From assembly GCF_964188355.1 (NCBI RefSeq), contig NC_134193.1, forward strand, positions 9,763,124 through 9,827,123: a stretch of DNA of 64,000 nucleotides, read 5' to 3'. Position numbers and translations under genes: made by a program. Origin of the DNA: Buteo buteo. Taxonomy: Eukaryota > Chordata > Aves > Accipitriformes > Accipitridae. Below the pieces are notes generated by a model. It was not told where the DNA came from. It did no database searches and saw nothing but the letters and a program-made list of their open reading frames with translations. This document shows, one piece after another, positions 36,901 to 50,552 of this stretch; the stretch's first letter is position 1; each line of letters begins with the position of its first letter.

Positions 36901-39479
36901 ATAGGGTGCACGGGGACAGTGAAGAGCAGCAAGAGCTTTCAGGGCTGGCACCTTCCTTGTGGGACAAGGAGCCGGACGTTTGCCTTTTCGGAAAGAGGCT
37001 CTGCTGAGAACGAACACCGTGAGGTGTACCGTTCCTGTCTAAGTACAGATTCCCAAAGCTGTTGTGCCTGTGGATAGGGTGCCCGGGGACAGTGAAGAGC
37101 AGCAAGAGCTTTCAGGGCTGGCACCTTCCTTGTGGGACAAGGAGCCGGACGTTTGCCTTTTCGGAAGGAGCGTCTGCCGAGTACAAGCGCCGTGAGATGT
37201 GCAGCCTGTGGGCAAGCACAGATCCCCAGTGCTGTTGTGCCTGTGGATAGGGTGCACGGGGACAGTGAAGAGCAGCAAGAGCTTTCAGGGCTGGCACCTT
37301 CCTTGTGGGACAAGGAGCCGGACGTTTGCCTTTTCGGAAAGAGGCTCTGCTGAGAACGAACACCGTGAGGTGTACCGTTCCTGTCTAAGTACAGATTCCC
37401 AAAGCTGTTGTGCCTGTGGATAGGGTGCACGGGGACAGTGAAGAGCAGCAAGAGCTTTCTGGGCTGGCACCTTCCTTGTGGGACAAGGAGCCGGACGTTT
37501 GCCTTTTCGGTAAGAGGCTCTGCTGAGAACGAACACCGTGAGGTGTACCGTTCCTGGGCAAGCACAGATCCCCAGTGCTGTTGTGCCTGTGCATAGGCTG
37601 CACGGGAACAGTGAAGAGCAGCAAGAGCTTTCAGGGCTGGCACCTTCCTTGTGGGACAAGGAGCCGGACGTTTGCCTTTTCGGAAGGAGCGTCTGCCGAG
37701 TACAAGCGCCGTGAGATGTGCAGCCTGTGGGCAAGCACAGATCCCCAGTGCTGTTGTGCCTGTGCATAGGCTGCACGGGGACAGTGAAGAGCAGCAAGAG
37801 CTTTCAGGGCTGGCACCTTCCTTGTGGGACAAGGAGCCGGACATTTGCCTTTTCGGAAAGAGGCTCTGCTGAGAACGAACACCGTGAGGTGTACCGTTCC
37901 CGTCTAAGTACAGATTCCCAAAGCTGTTGTGCCTGTGGATAGGCTGCACGGGGACAGTGAAGAGCAGCAAGAGCTTTCAGGGCTGGCACCTTCCTTGTGG
38001 GACAAGGAGCCGGACGTTTGCCTTTTCGGAAGGAGCGTCTGCCGAGTACAAGCGCCGTGAGATGTGCAGCCTGTGGGCAAGCAGAGATCCGCAGTGCTGT
38101 TGTGCCTGTGCATAGGCTGCACGGGGACAGTGAAGAGCAGCAAGAGCTTTCAGGGCTGGCACCTTCCTTGTGGGACAAGGAGCCGGACGTTTGCCTTTTC
38201 GGTAAGAGGCTCTGCTGAGAACGCACACCGTGAGGTGTACCGTTCCTGGGCAAGCACAGATCCCCAGTGCTGTTGTGCCTGTGCATAGGGTGCACGGGGA
38301 CAGTGAAGAGCAGCAAGAGCTTTCAGGGCTGGCACCTTCCTTGTGGGACAAGGAGCCGGACGTTTGCCTTTTCGGAAGGAGCGTCTGCCGAGTACAAGCG
38401 CCGTGAGATGTGCAGCCTGTGGGCAAGCACAGATCCCCATTGCTGTTGTGCCTGTGGATAGGGTGCACGGGGACAGTGAAGAGCAGCAAGAGCTTTCAGG
38501 GCTGGCACCTTCCTTTTGGGACAAGGAGCCGGACGTTTGCCTTTTCGGAAAGAGGCTCTGCTGAGAACGAACACCGTGAGGTGTACCGTTCCTGTCTAAG
38601 TACAGATTCCCAGTGCTGTTGTGCCTGTGGATAGGGTGCACGGGGACAGTGAAGAGCAGCAAGAGCTTTCAGGGCTGGCACCTTCCTTGTGGGACAAGGA
38701 GCCGGACGTTTGCCTTTTCGGAAAGAGGCTCTGCTGAGTACAAGCGCCGTGAGATGTGCAGCCTGTGGGCAAGCACAGATCCCCAGTGCTGTTGTGCCTG
38801 TGCATAGGGTGCACGGGGACAGTGAAGAGCAGCAAGAGCTTTCAGGGCTGGCACCTTCCTTGTGGGACAAGGAGCCGGACGTTTGCCTTTTCGGAAAGAG
38901 GCTCTGCTGAGAACGAACACCGTGAGGTGTACCGTTCCTGGGCAAGCACAGATCCCCAGTGCTGTTGTGCCTGTGGATAGGGTGCACGGGGACAGTGAAG
39001 AGCAGCAAGAGCTTTCAGGGCTGGCACCTTCCTTGTGGGACAAGGAGCCGGACGTTTGCCTTTTCGGAAGGAGCGTCTGCCGAGTACAAGCGCCGTGAGA
39101 TGTGCAGCCTGTGGGCAAGCACAGATCCCCAGTGCTGTTGTGCCTGTGCATAGGCTGCACGGGGACAGTGAAGAGCAGCAAGAGCTTTCAGGGCTGGCAC
39201 CTTCCTTGTGGGACAAGGAGCCGGACGTTTGCCTTTTCGGTAAGAGGCTCTGCTGAGAACGAACACCGTGAGGTGTACCGTTCCTCGGCAAGCACAGATC
39301 CCCAGTGCTGTTGTGCCTGTGCATAGGCTGCACGGGGACAGTGAAGAGCAGCAAGAGCTTTCAGGGCTGGCACCTTCCTTGTGGGACAAGGAGCCGGACG
39401 TTTGCCTTTTCGGAAGGAGCGTCTGCCGAGTACAAGCGCCGTGAGATGTGCAGCCTGTGGGCAAGCACAGATCCCCAGT
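33079..39479. repeat. 19-mer / 18-mer tandem pair
   Basis: Units 192-210 (33079-36365) and 211-228 (36366-39479) run in parallel at an offset of 3287 (19 x 173) through unit 206. The class C unit at 35781 is then missing from the second copy and the offset falls to 3114. Shared rare markers include ggacatttgcc (34554 and 37841), ttcccgtctaag, gatccgcagtg and gatccccattgc. Confidence 0.85.
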
Positions 39480-39572
39480 GCTGTTGTGCCTGTGGATAGG
39501 GTGCACGGGGACAGTGAAGAGCAGCAAGAGCTTTCAGGGCTGGCACCTTCCTTGTGGGACAAGGAGCCGGAT

Positions 39573-42500
39573 GTTTGCCTTTTCGGAAAGAGGTTCTGCT
39601 GAGAACGAACACCGTGAGGTGTACCGTTCCTGTCTAAGTACAGATCCCCAGTGCTGTTGTGCCTGTGGATAGGGTGCACGGGGACAGTGAAGAGCAGCAA
39701 GAGCTTTCAGGGCTGGCACCTTCCTTGTGGGACAAGGAGCCGGACGTTTGCCTTTTCGGTAAGAGGCTCTGCTGAGAACGAACACCGTGAGGTGTACCGT
39801 TCCTGTCTAAGTACAGATTCCCAAAGCTGTTGTGCCTGTGGATAGGGTGCACGGGGACAGTGAAGAGCAGCAAGAGCTTTCAGGGCTGGCACCTTCCTTG
39901 TGGGACAAGGAGCCGGACGTTTGCCTTTTCCGTAAGAGGCTCTGCTGAGAACGAACACCGTGAGGTGTACCGTTCCTGGGCAAGCACAGATCCCCAGTGC
40001 TGTTGTGCCTGTGCATAGGCTGCACGGGGACAGTGAAGAGCAGCAAGAGCTTTCAGGGCTGGCACCTTCCTTGTGGGACAAGGAGCCGGACGTTTGCCTT
40101 TTCGGAAGGAGCGTCTGCAGAGTACAAGTGCCGAGAGATGTGCAGCCTGTGGGCAAGCACAGATCCCCAGTGCTGTTGTGCCTGTGCATACGCTGCACGG
40201 GGACAGTGAAGAGCAGCAAGAGCTTTCAGGGCTGGCACCTTCCTTGTGGGACAAGGAGCCAGACGTTTGCCTTTTCGGAAAATCGCAATGCCGAGAACAG
40301 ACACCGTGAGGTATACCGTTCCTCGGCAAGCACAGATCCCCAGTGCTGTTGTGCCTGTGCATAGGCTGCACGGGGACAGTGAAGAGCAGCAAGAGCTTTC
40401 AGGGCTGGCACCTTCCTTGTGGGACAAGGAGCCGGACGTTTGCCTTTTCGGAAAGAGGCTCTGCTGAGAACGAACACCATGAGGTGTACCGTTCCTGTCT
40501 AAGTACAGATTCCCAAACCTGTTGTGCCTGTGGATAGGGTGCACGGGGACAGTGAAGAGCAGCAAGAGCTTTCAGGGCTGGCACCTTCCTTGTGGGACAA
40601 GGAGCCGGACGTTTGCCTTTTCGGAAAGAGGCTCTGCTGAGTACAAGCGCCGTGAGATGTGTAGCCTGTGGGCAAGCACAGATCCCCAGTGCTGTTGTGC
40701 CTGTGCATAGGCTGCACGGGGACAGTGAAGAGCAGCAAGAGCTTTCAGGGCTGGCACCTTCCTTGTGGGACAAGGAGCCGGACGTTTGCCTTTTCGGAAA
40801 ATTGCAATGCCGAGAACGAACACCGTGAGGTGTACCATTCCTGGGCAAGCACAGATCCCCAGTGCTGTTGTGCCTGTGGATAGGGTGCACGGGGACAGTG
40901 AAGAGCAGCAAGAGCTTTCAGGGCTGGCACCTTCCTTGTGGGACAAGGAGCCGGATGTTTGCCTTTTCGGTAAGAGGCTCTGCTGAGAACGAACACCGTG
41001 AGGTGTACCGTTCCTGTCTAAGTACAGATCCCCAGTGCTGTTGTGCCTGTGGATAGGGTGCACGGGGACAGTGAAGAGCAGCAAGAGCTTTCAGGGCCGG
41101 CACCTTCCTTGTGGGACAAGGAGCCGGACGTTTGCCTTTTCGGAAAGAGGTTCTGCTGAGAACGAACACCGTGAGGTGTACCGTTCCTGTCTAAGTACAG
41201 ATCCCCAGTGCTGTTGTGCCTGTGGATAGGGTGCACGGGGACAGTGAAGAGCAGCAAGAGCTTTCAGGGCTGGCACCTTCCTTGTGGGACAAGGAGCCGG
41301 ACGTTTGCCTTTTCGGTAAGAGGCTCTGCTGAGAACGAACACCGTGAGGTGTACCGTTCCTGTCTAAGTACAGATTCCCAAAGCTGTTGTGCCTGTGGAT
41401 AGGGTGCACGGGGACAGTGAAGAGCAGCAAGAGCTTTCAGGGCTGGCACCTTCCTTGTGGGACAAGGAGCCGGACGTTTGCCTTTTCCGTAAGAGGCTCT
41501 GCTGAGAACGAACACCGTGAGGTGTACCGTTCCTGGGCAAGCACAGATCCCCAGTGCTGTTGTGCCTGTGCATAGGCTGCACGGGGACAGTGAAGAGCAG
41601 CAAGAGCTTTCAGGGCTGGCACCTTCCTTGTGGGACAAGGAGCCGGACGTTTGCCTTTTCGGAAGGAGCGTCTGCAGAGTACAAGAGCCGAGAGATGTGC
41701 AGCCTGTGGGCAAGCACAGATCCCCAGTGCTGTTGTGCCTGTGCATACGCTGCACGGGGACAGTGAAGAGCAGCAAGAGCTTTCAGGGCTGGCACCTTCC
41801 TTGTGGGACAAGGAGCCAGACGTTTGCCTTTTCGGAAAATCGCAATGCCGAGAACAGACACCGTGAGGTATACCGTTCCTCGGCAAGCACAGATCCCCAG
41901 TGCTGTTGTGCCTGTGCATAGGCTGCACGGGGACAGTGAAGAGCAGCAAGAGCTTTCAGGGCTGGCACCTTCCTTGTGGGACAAGGAGCCGGACGTTTGC
42001 CTTTTCGGAAAGAGGCTCTGCTGAGAACGAACACCATGAGGTGTACCGTTCCTGTCTAAGTACAGATTCCCAAACCTGTTGTGCCTGTGGATAGGGTGCA
42101 CGGGGACAGTGAAGAGCAGCAAGAGCTTTCAGGGCTGGCACCTTCCTTGTGGGACAAGGAGCCGGACGTTTGCCTTTTCGGAAAGAGGCTCTGCTGAGTA
42201 CAAGCGCCGTGAGATGTGTAGCCTGTGGGCAAGCACAGATCCCCAGTGCTGTTGTGCCTGTGCATAGGCTGCACGGGGACAGTGAAGAGCAGCAAGAGCT
42301 TTCAGGGCTGGCACCTTCCTTGTGGGACAAGGAGCCGGACGTTTGCCTTTTCGGAAAATTGCAATGCCGAGAACGAACACCGTGAGGTGTACCATTCCTG
42401 GGCAAGCACAGATCCCCAGTGCTGTTGTGCCTGTGGATAGGGTGCACGGGGACAGTGAAGAGCAGCAAGAGCTTTCAGGGCTGGCACCTTCCTTGTGGGA

Positions 42501-42710
42501 CAAGGAGCCGGATGTTTGCCTTTTCGGTAAGAGGCTCTGCTGAGAACGAACACCGTGAGGTGTACCGTTCCTGTCTAAGTACAGATCCCCAGTGCTGTTG
42601 TGCCTGTGGATAGGGTGCACGGGGACAGTGAAGAGCAGCAAGAGCTTTCAGGGCCGGCACCTTCCTTGTGGGACAAGGAGCCGGACGTTTGCCTTTTCGG
42701 AAAGAGGTTC
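39573..42710. repeat. Tandem 9-mer duplication, period 1557 bp
   Basis: Bases 39573-41153 match 41130-42710 at an offset of 1557. The only difference I found is T at 40129 against A at 41686. Part of the block (units 239-242) appears a third time from about 44.2 kb and a fourth from about 52.3 kb. Confidence 0.9.
39840..40385. repeat. Diverged three-unit subfamily
   Basis: Three adjacent units carry private changes seen nowhere else except in copies of this block: ttccgtaagagg, gtctgcagagtacaag followed by ccgagagatg, gcatacgctgc, gagccagacg, aaaatcgcaatg, gaacagacaccg and gtataccgttcctcgg. The gcatac change removes the stop codon that otherwise closes one plus-strand frame, giving a spurious 134-codon frame. 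Copies begin near 41.4, 44.4 and 52.5 kb. Confidence 0.75.
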
Positions 42711-45700
42711 CGCTGAGAAAGAACACCGTGAGGTGTACCGTTCCTGGGCAAGCACAGATCCCCAGTGCTGTTGTGCCTGTGCATAGGCTGCACGGGGACA
42801 GTGAAGAGCAGCAAGAGCTTTCAGGGCTGGCACCTTCCTTGTGGGACAAGGAGCCGGACGTTTGCCTTTTCGGAAAGAGGCTCTGCTGAGAACGAACACC
42901 GTGAGGTGTACCGTTCCTGGGCAAGCACAGATCCCCAGTGCTGTTGTGCCTGTGGATAGGCTGCACGGGGACAGTGAAGAGCAGCAAGAGCTTTCAGGGC
43001 TGGCACCTTCCTTGTGGGACAAGGAGCCGGACGTTTGCCTTTTCGCAAAATTGCAATGCCGAGAACGAACACCGTGAGGTGTACCGTTCCTGGGCAAGCA
43101 CAGATCCCCAGTGCTGTTGTGCCTGTGGATAGGGTGCACGGGGACAGTGAAGAGCAGCAAGAGCTTTCTGGGCTGGCACCTTCCTTGTGGGACAAGGAGC
43201 CGGACGTTTGCCTTTTCGGAAGGAGCGTCTGCCGAGTACAAGCGCCGTGAGATGTGCAGCCTGTGGGCAAGCACAGATCCCCAGTGCTGTTGTGCCTGTG
43301 CATAGGCTGCACGGGGACAGTGAAGAGCAGCAAGAGCTTTCAGGGCTGGCACCTTCCTTGTGGGACAAGGAGCCGGACGTTTGCCTTTTCGGTAAGAGGC
43401 TCTGCTGAGAACGAACACCGTGAGATGTACCGTTCCTGTCTAAGCACAGATCCCCAGTGCTGTTGTGCCTGTGGATAGGGTGCACGGGGACAGTGAAGAG
43501 CAGCAAGAGCTTTCAGGGCTGGCACCTTCCTTGTGGGACAAGGAGCCGGACGTTTGCCTTTTCGGAAGGAGCGTCTGCCGAGTACAAGCGCCGTGAGATG
43601 TGCAGCCTGTGGGCAAGCACAGATCCCCAGTGCTGTTGTGCCTGTGGATAGGGTGCACGGGGACAGTGAAGAGCAGCAAGAGCTTTCAGGGCTGGCACCT
43701 TCCTTGTGGGACAAGGAGCCGGACGTTTGCCTTTTCGGAAAGAGGCTCTGCTGAGAACGAACACCGTGAGGTGTACCATTCCTGTCTAAGTACAGATTCC
43801 CAAAGCTGTTGTGCCTGTGGATAGGGTGCACGGGGACAGTGAAGAGCAGCAAGAGCTTTCTGGGCTGGCACCTTCCTTGTGGGACAAGGAGCCGGACGTT
43901 TGCCTTTTCGGAAAATTGCAATGCCGAGAACGAACACCGTGAGGTGTACCGTTCCTGGGCAAGCACAGATCCCCAGTGCTGTTGTGCCTGTGGATAGGGT
44001 GCACGGGGACAGTGAAGAGCAGCAAGAGCTTTCAGGGCTGGCACCTTCCTTGTGGGACAAGGAGCCGGATGTTTGCCTTTTCGGAAAGAGGTTCTGCTGA
44101 GAACGAACACCGTGAGGTGTACCGTTCCTGTCTAAGTACAGATCCCCAGTGCTGTTGTGCCTGTGGATAGGGTGCACGGGGACAGTGAAGAGCAGCAAGA
44201 GCTTTCAGGGCTGGCACCTTCCTTGTGGGACAAGGAGCCGGATGTTTGCCTTTTCGGTAAGAGGCTCTGCTGAGAACGAACACCGTGACGTGTACCGTTC
44301 CTGTCTAAGTACAGATTCCCAAAGCTGTTGTGCCTGTGGATAGGGTGCACGGGGACAGTGAAGAGCAGCAAGAGCTTTCAGGGCTGGCACCTTCCTTGTG
44401 GGACAAGGAGCCGGACGTTTGCCTTTTCCGTAAGAGGCTCTGCTGAGAACGAACACCGTGAGGTGTACCGTTCCTGGGCAAGCACAGATCCCCAGTGCTG
44501 TTGTGCCTGTGCATAGGCTGCACGGGGACAGTGAAGAGCAGCAAGAGCTTTCAGGGCTGGCACCTTCCTTGTGGGACAAGGAGCCGGACGTTTGCCTTTT
44601 CGGAAGGAGCGTCTGCAGAGTACAAGTGCCGAGAGATGTGCAGCCTGTGGGCAAGCACAGATCCCCAGTGCTGTTGTGCCTGTGCATACGCTGCACGGGG
44701 ACAGTGAAGAGCAGCAAGAGCTTTCAGGGCTGGCACCTTCCTTGTGGGACAAGGAGCCAGACGTTTGCCTTTTCGGAAAATCGCAATGCCGAGAACAGAC
44801 ACCGTGAGGTATACCGTTCCTCGGCAAGCACAGATCCCCAGTGCTGTTGTGCCTGTGCATAGGGTGCACGGGGACAGTGAAGAGCAGCAAGAGCTTTCAG
44901 GGCTGGCACCTTCCTTGTGGGACAAGGAGCCAGACGTTTGCCTTTTCGGAAGGAACGTCTGCCGAGTACAAGCGCCGTGAGATGTGCAGCCTGTGGGCAA
45001 GCACAGATCCCCAGTGCTGTTGTGCCTGTGGATAGGGTGCACGGGGACAGTGAAGAGCAGCAAGAGCTTTCAGGGCTGGCACCTTCCTTGTGGGACAGGG
45101 AGACGGACGTTTGCCTTTTCGGAAGGAGCGTCTGCCGAGTACAAGCGCCGTGAGATGTGCAGCCTGTGGGCAAGCACAGATCCCCAGTGCTGTTGTGCCT
45201 GTGGATAGGGTGCACGGGGACAGTGAAGAGCAGCAAGAGCTTTCAGGGCTGGCACCTTCCTTGTGGGACAAGGAGCCGGACGTTTGCCTTTTCGGAAAGA
45301 GGCTCTGCTGAGAACGAACACCGTGAGGTGTACCGTTCCTGTCTAAGTACAGATTCCCAAACCTGTTGTGCCTGTGGATAGGGTGCACGGGGACAGTGAA
45401 GAGCAGCAAGAGCTTTCAGGGCTGGCACCTTCCTTGTGGGACAAGGAGCCGGACGTTTGCCTTTTCGGAAAGAGGCTCTGCTGAGTACAAGCGCCGTGAG
45501 ATGTGTAGCCTGTGGGCAAGCACAGATCCCCAGTGCTGTTGTGCCTGTGCATAGGCTGCACGGGGACAGTGAAGAGCAGCAAGAGCTTTCAGGGCTGGCA
45601 CCTTCCTTGTGGGACAAGGAGCCGGACGTTTGCCTTTTCGGAAAGAGGCTCTGCTGAGAACGAACACCGTGAGGTGTACCGTTCCTGGGCAAGCACAGAT

Positions 45701-48700
45701 CCCCAGTGCTGTTGTGCCTGTGGATAGGGTGCACGGGGACAGTGAAGAGCAGCAAGAGCTTTCAGGGCTGGCACCTTCCTTGTGGGACAAGGAGCCGGAC
45801 GTTTGCCTTTTCGAAAGGAGCGTCTGCCGAGTACAAGCGCCGTGAGATGTGCAGCCTGTGGGCAAGCACAGATCCCCAGTGCTGTTGTGCCTGTGCATAG
45901 GCTGCACGGGGACAGTGAAGAGCAGCAAGAGCTTTCTGGGCTGGCACCTTCCTTGTGGGACAAGGAGCCGGACGTTTGCCTTTTCGGAAAATTGCAATGC
46001 CGAGAACGAACACCGTGAGGTGTACCGTTCCTGGGCAAGCACAGATCCCCAGTGCTGTTGTGCCTGTGGATAGGGTGCACGGGGACAGTGAAGAGCAGCA
46101 AGAGCTTTCAGGGCTGGCACCTTCCTTGTGGGAAAAGGAGCCGGATGTTTGCCTTTTCGGTAAGAGGCTCTGCTGAGAACGAACACCGTGAGGTGTACCG
46201 TTCCTGTCTAAGTACAGATCCCCAGTGCTGTTGTGCCTGTGGATAGGGTGCACGGGGACAGTGAAGAGCAGCAAGAGCTTTCAGGGCTGGCACCTTCCTT
46301 GTGGGACAAGGAGCCGGACGTTTGCCTTTTCGGAAAGTGGTTCCGCTGAGAAAGAACACCGTGAGGTGTACCGTTCCTGGGCAAGCACAGATCCCCAGTG
46401 CTGTTGTGCCTGTGGATAGGGTGCCCGGGGACAGTGAAGAGCAGCAAGAGCTTTCAGGGCTGGCACCTTCCTTGTGGGACAAGGAGCCGGACGTTTGCCT
46501 TTTCGGAAGGAGCGTCTGCCGAGTACAAGCGCCGTGAGATGTGCAGCCTGTGGGCAAGCAGAGATCCCCAGTGCTGTTGTGCCTGTGCATAGGCTGCACG
46601 GGGACAGTGAAGAGCAGCAAGAGCTTTCAGGGCTGGCACCTTCCTTGTGGGACAAGGAGCCGGACGTTTGCCTTTTCGGAATGAGGTTCTGCTGAGAACG
46701 AACACCGTGAGGTGTACCATTCCTGGGCAAGCACAGATCCCCAGTGCTGTTGTGCCTGTGGATAGGGTGCACGGGGACAGTGAAGAGCAGCAAGAGCTTT
46801 CAGGGCTGGCACCTTCCTTGTGGGACAAGGAGCCGGACGTTTGCCTTTTCGGAAAATTGCAATGCCGAGAACGAACACCGTGAGGTGTACCGTTCCTGGG
46901 CAAGCACAGATCCCCAGTGCTGTTGTGCCTGTGGATAGGGTGCACGGGGACAGTGAAAAGCAGCAAGAGCTTTCAGGGCTGGCACCTTCCTTGTGGGACA
47001 AGGAGCCGGACGTTTGCCTTTTCGGTAAGAGGCTCTGCTGAGAACGAACACCGTGAGGTGTACCGTTCCTGTCTGAGTACAGATCCCCAGTGCTGTTGTG
47101 CCTGTGGATAGGGTGCACGGGGACAGTGAAGAGCAGCAAGAGCTTTCAGGGCTGGCACCTTCCTTGTGGGACAAGGAGCCGGACGTTTGCCTTTTCGGAA
47201 AGAGGCTCTGCTGAGAACGAACACCGTGAGGTATACCGTTCCTGTCTAAGTAGAGATTCCCAAAGCTGTTGTGCCTGTGGATAGGGTGCACGGGGACAGT
47301 GAAGAGCAGCAAGAGCTTTCAGGGCTGGCACCTTCCTTGTGGGACAAGGAGCCGGACGTTTGCCTTTTTGGAAAGAGGCTCTGCTGAGAACGAACACCGT
47401 GAGGTGTATCGTTCCTGGGCAAGCACAGATCCCCAGTGCTGTTGTGCCTGTGCATAGGGTGCCCGGGGACAGTGATGAGCAGCAAGAGCTTTCTGGGCTG
47501 GCACCTTCCTTGTGGGACAAGGAGCCGGACGTTTGCCTTTTCGGAAGGAGCGTCTGCCGAGTACAAGCGCCGTGAGATGTGCAGCTTGTGGGCAAGCACA
47601 GATCCCCAGTGCTGTTGTGCCTGTGCATAGGCTGCACGGGGACAGTGAAGAGCAGCAAGAGCTTTCAGGGCTGGCACCTTCCTTGTGGGACAAGGAGCCG
47701 GACGTTTGCCTTTTTGGAAAGAGGCTCTGCTGAGAACGAACACCGTGAGGTGTACCGTTCCTGGGCAAGCACAGATCCCCAGTGCTGTTGTGCCTGTGCA
47801 TAGGCTGCACGGGGACAGTGAAGAGCAGCAAGAGCTTTCAGGGCCGGCACCTTCCTTGTGGGAGAAGGAGCCAGACGTTTGCCTTTTCGGAAGGAGCGTC
47901 TGCCGAGTACAAGCGCCGTGAGATGTGCAGCCTGTGGGCAAGCACAGATCCCCAGTGCTGTTGTGCCTGTGGATAGGGTGCATGGGGACAGTGAAGAGCA
48001 GCAAGAGCTTTCAGGGCTGGCACCTTCCTTGTGGGACAAGGAGCCGGACGTTTGCCTTTTCGGAAGGAGCGTCTGCCGAGTACAAGCGCCGTGAGATGTG
48101 CAGCCTGTGGGCAAGCAAAGATCCCCAGTGCTGTTGTGCCTGTGCATAGGCTGCACGGGGACAGTGAAGAGCAGCAAGAGCTTTCAGGGCTGGCACCTTC
48201 CTTGTGGGACAAGGAGCCGGACGTTTGCCTTTTCGCAAAATTGCAATGCCGAGAACGAACACCGTGAGGTGTACCGTTCCTGGGCAAGCACAGATCCCCA
48301 GTGCTGTTGTGCCTGTGGATAGGGTGCACGGGGACAGTGAAAAGCAGCAAGAGCTTTCTGGGCTGGCACCTTCCTTGTGGGACAAAGAGCCGGACGTTTG
48401 CCTTTTCGGAAGGAGCGTCTGCCGAGTACAAGCGCCGTGAGATGTGCAGCCTGTGGGCAAGCACAGATCCCCAGTGCTGTTGTGCCTGTGCATAGGCTGC
48501 ACGGGGACAGTGAAGAGCAGCAAGAGCTTTCAGGGCTGGCACCTTCCTTGTGGGACAAGGAGCCGGACGTTTGCCTTTTCAGAAAATTGCAATGCCGAGA
48601 ACGAACACCGTGAGGTGTACCGTTCCTGGGCAAGCACAGATCCCCAGTGCTGTTGTGCCTGTGGATAGGGTGCACGGGGACAGTGAAGAGCAGCAAGAGC

Positions 48701-49167
48701 TTTCAGGGCTGGCACCTTCCTTGTGGGACAAGGAGCCGGACGTTTTCCTTTTCAGAAGGAGCGTCTGCCGAGTACAAGCGCCGTGAGATGTGCAGCCTGT
48801 GGGCAATCACAGATCCCCAGTGCTGTTGTGCCTGTGGATAGGGTGCCCGGGGACAGTGAAGAGCAGCAAGAGCTTTCTGGGCTGGCACCTTCCTTGTGGG
48901 ACAAGGAGCCGGACGTTTGCCTTTTCGGAAAGAGGCTCTGCTGAGTACAAGCGCCGTGAGATGTGCAGCCTGTGGGCAAGCACAGATCCCCAGTGCTGTT
49001 GTGCCTGTGCATAGGCTGCACGGGGACAGTGAAGAGCAGCAAGAGCTTTCAGGGCTGGCACCTTCCTTGTGGGACAAGGAGCCGGACGTTTGCCTTTTCG
49101 GAAAGAGGCTCTGCTGAGAACGAACACCGTGAGGTGTACCGTTCCTGGGCAAGCACAGATCCCCAGT

Positions 49168-50552
49168 GCTGTTGTGCCTGTGCATAGGCTGCACGGGGAC
49201 AGTGAAGAGCAGCAAGAGCTTTCAGGTCTGGCAACTTCCTTGTAGGAGAAGGAGCGGGACGTTTGCCTTTTAGGTAAGAGGCTCTGCTGAGAACGAACAC
49301 CGTGAGGTGTATCGTTCCTGGGCAAGCACAGATCCCCAGTGCTGTTGTGCCTGTGCATAGGCTGCACGGGGACAGTGAAGAGCAGCAAGAGCTTTCTGGG
49401 CTGGCACCTTCCTTGTGGGACAAGGAGCCGGACGTTTGCCTTTTCGAAAAATTGCAATGCCGAGAACGAACACCGCGAGGTGTACCGTTCCTGGGCAAGC
49501 ACAGATCCCCAGTGCTGTTGTGCCTGTGGATAGGGTGCACGGGGACAGTGAAGAGCAGCAAGAGCTTTCAGGGCTGGCACCTTCCTTGTGGGACAAGGAG
49601 CCGGAGGTTTGCCTTTTCGGAAAGAGGTTCTGCTGAGAACGAACACCGTGAGGTTTACCGTTCCTGGGCAAGCACAGATCCCCAGTGCTGTTGTGCCTGT
49701 GGATAGGGTGCACGGGGACAGTGAAGAGCAGCAAGAGCTTTCAGGGCTGGCACCTTCCTTGTGGGACAAGGAGCCGGACGTTTGCCTTTTCGGTAAGAGG
49801 CTCTGCTGAGAACGAACACCGTGAGGTGTACCGTTCCTGGGCAAGCACAGATCCCCAGTGCTGTTGTGCCTGTGGATAGGGTGCACGGGGACAGTGAAGA
49901 GCAGCAAGAGCTTTCAGGTCTGGCAACTTCCTTGTAGGAGAAGGAGCCGGACGTTTGCCTTTTAGGTAAGAGGCTCTGCTGAGAACGAACACCGGGAAGG
50001 TGTATCGTTCCTGGGCAAGCACAGATCCCCAGTGCTGTTGTGCCTGTGCATAGGCTGCACGGGGACAGTGCAGAGCAGCAAGAGCTTTCTGGGCTGGCAC
50101 CTTCCTTGTGGGACAAGGAGCCGGACTTTTGCCTTTTCGAAAAATTGCAATGCCGAGAACGAACACCGCGAGGTGTACCGTTCCTGGGCAAGCACAGATC
50201 CCCAGTGCTGTTGTGCCTGTGCATAGGGTGCACGGGGACAGTGAAGAGCAGCAAGAGCTTTCAGGGCTGGCACCTTCCTTGTGGGACAAGGAGCCGGACG
50301 TTTGCCTTTTCGGTAAGAGGCTCTGCTGAGAACGAACACCGTGAGGTGTACCGTTCCTGGGCAAGCACAGATCCCCAGTGCTGTTGTGCCTGTGGATAGG
50401 GTGCACGGGGACAGTGAAGAGCAGCAAGAGCTTTCAGGGCTGGCACCTTCCTTGTGGGACAAGGAGCCGGACGTTTGCCTTTTCGGTAAGAGGCTCTGCT
50501 GAGAACGAACACCGTGAGGTGTACCGTTCCTGGGCAAGCACAGATCCCCAGT
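49168..50552. repeat. Tandem 4-mer duplication, period 692 bp
   Basis: Units 285-288 and 289-292 share the A't unit with caggtctggcaacttcc and the C' unit with caccgcgagg. The order is A't, C', A, A' then A't, C', A', A'. The block is nested within copy 1 of the 8132-bp duplication and recurs at about 57300-58684. Confidence 0.75.
49860..50033. repeat. 174-bp unit with 1-bp insertion
   Basis: Near 49992 the usual caccgtgaggtg reads caccgggaaggtg, one base longer, shifting the register by +1. The same unit recurs 8132 bases downstream, so the insertion predates the large duplication. Confidence 0.85.

Noticed and set aside
39960..40364. 134-codon plus-strand frame, longer than its neighbours, with copies at 41517, 44458, 52590, and similar ones at 49302 and 57434
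   Set aside because: The first four are lengthened only because gcatag became gcatac in one unit, removing a stop. The other two are lengthened by local substitutions or the indel context. There is no sign of coding selection.
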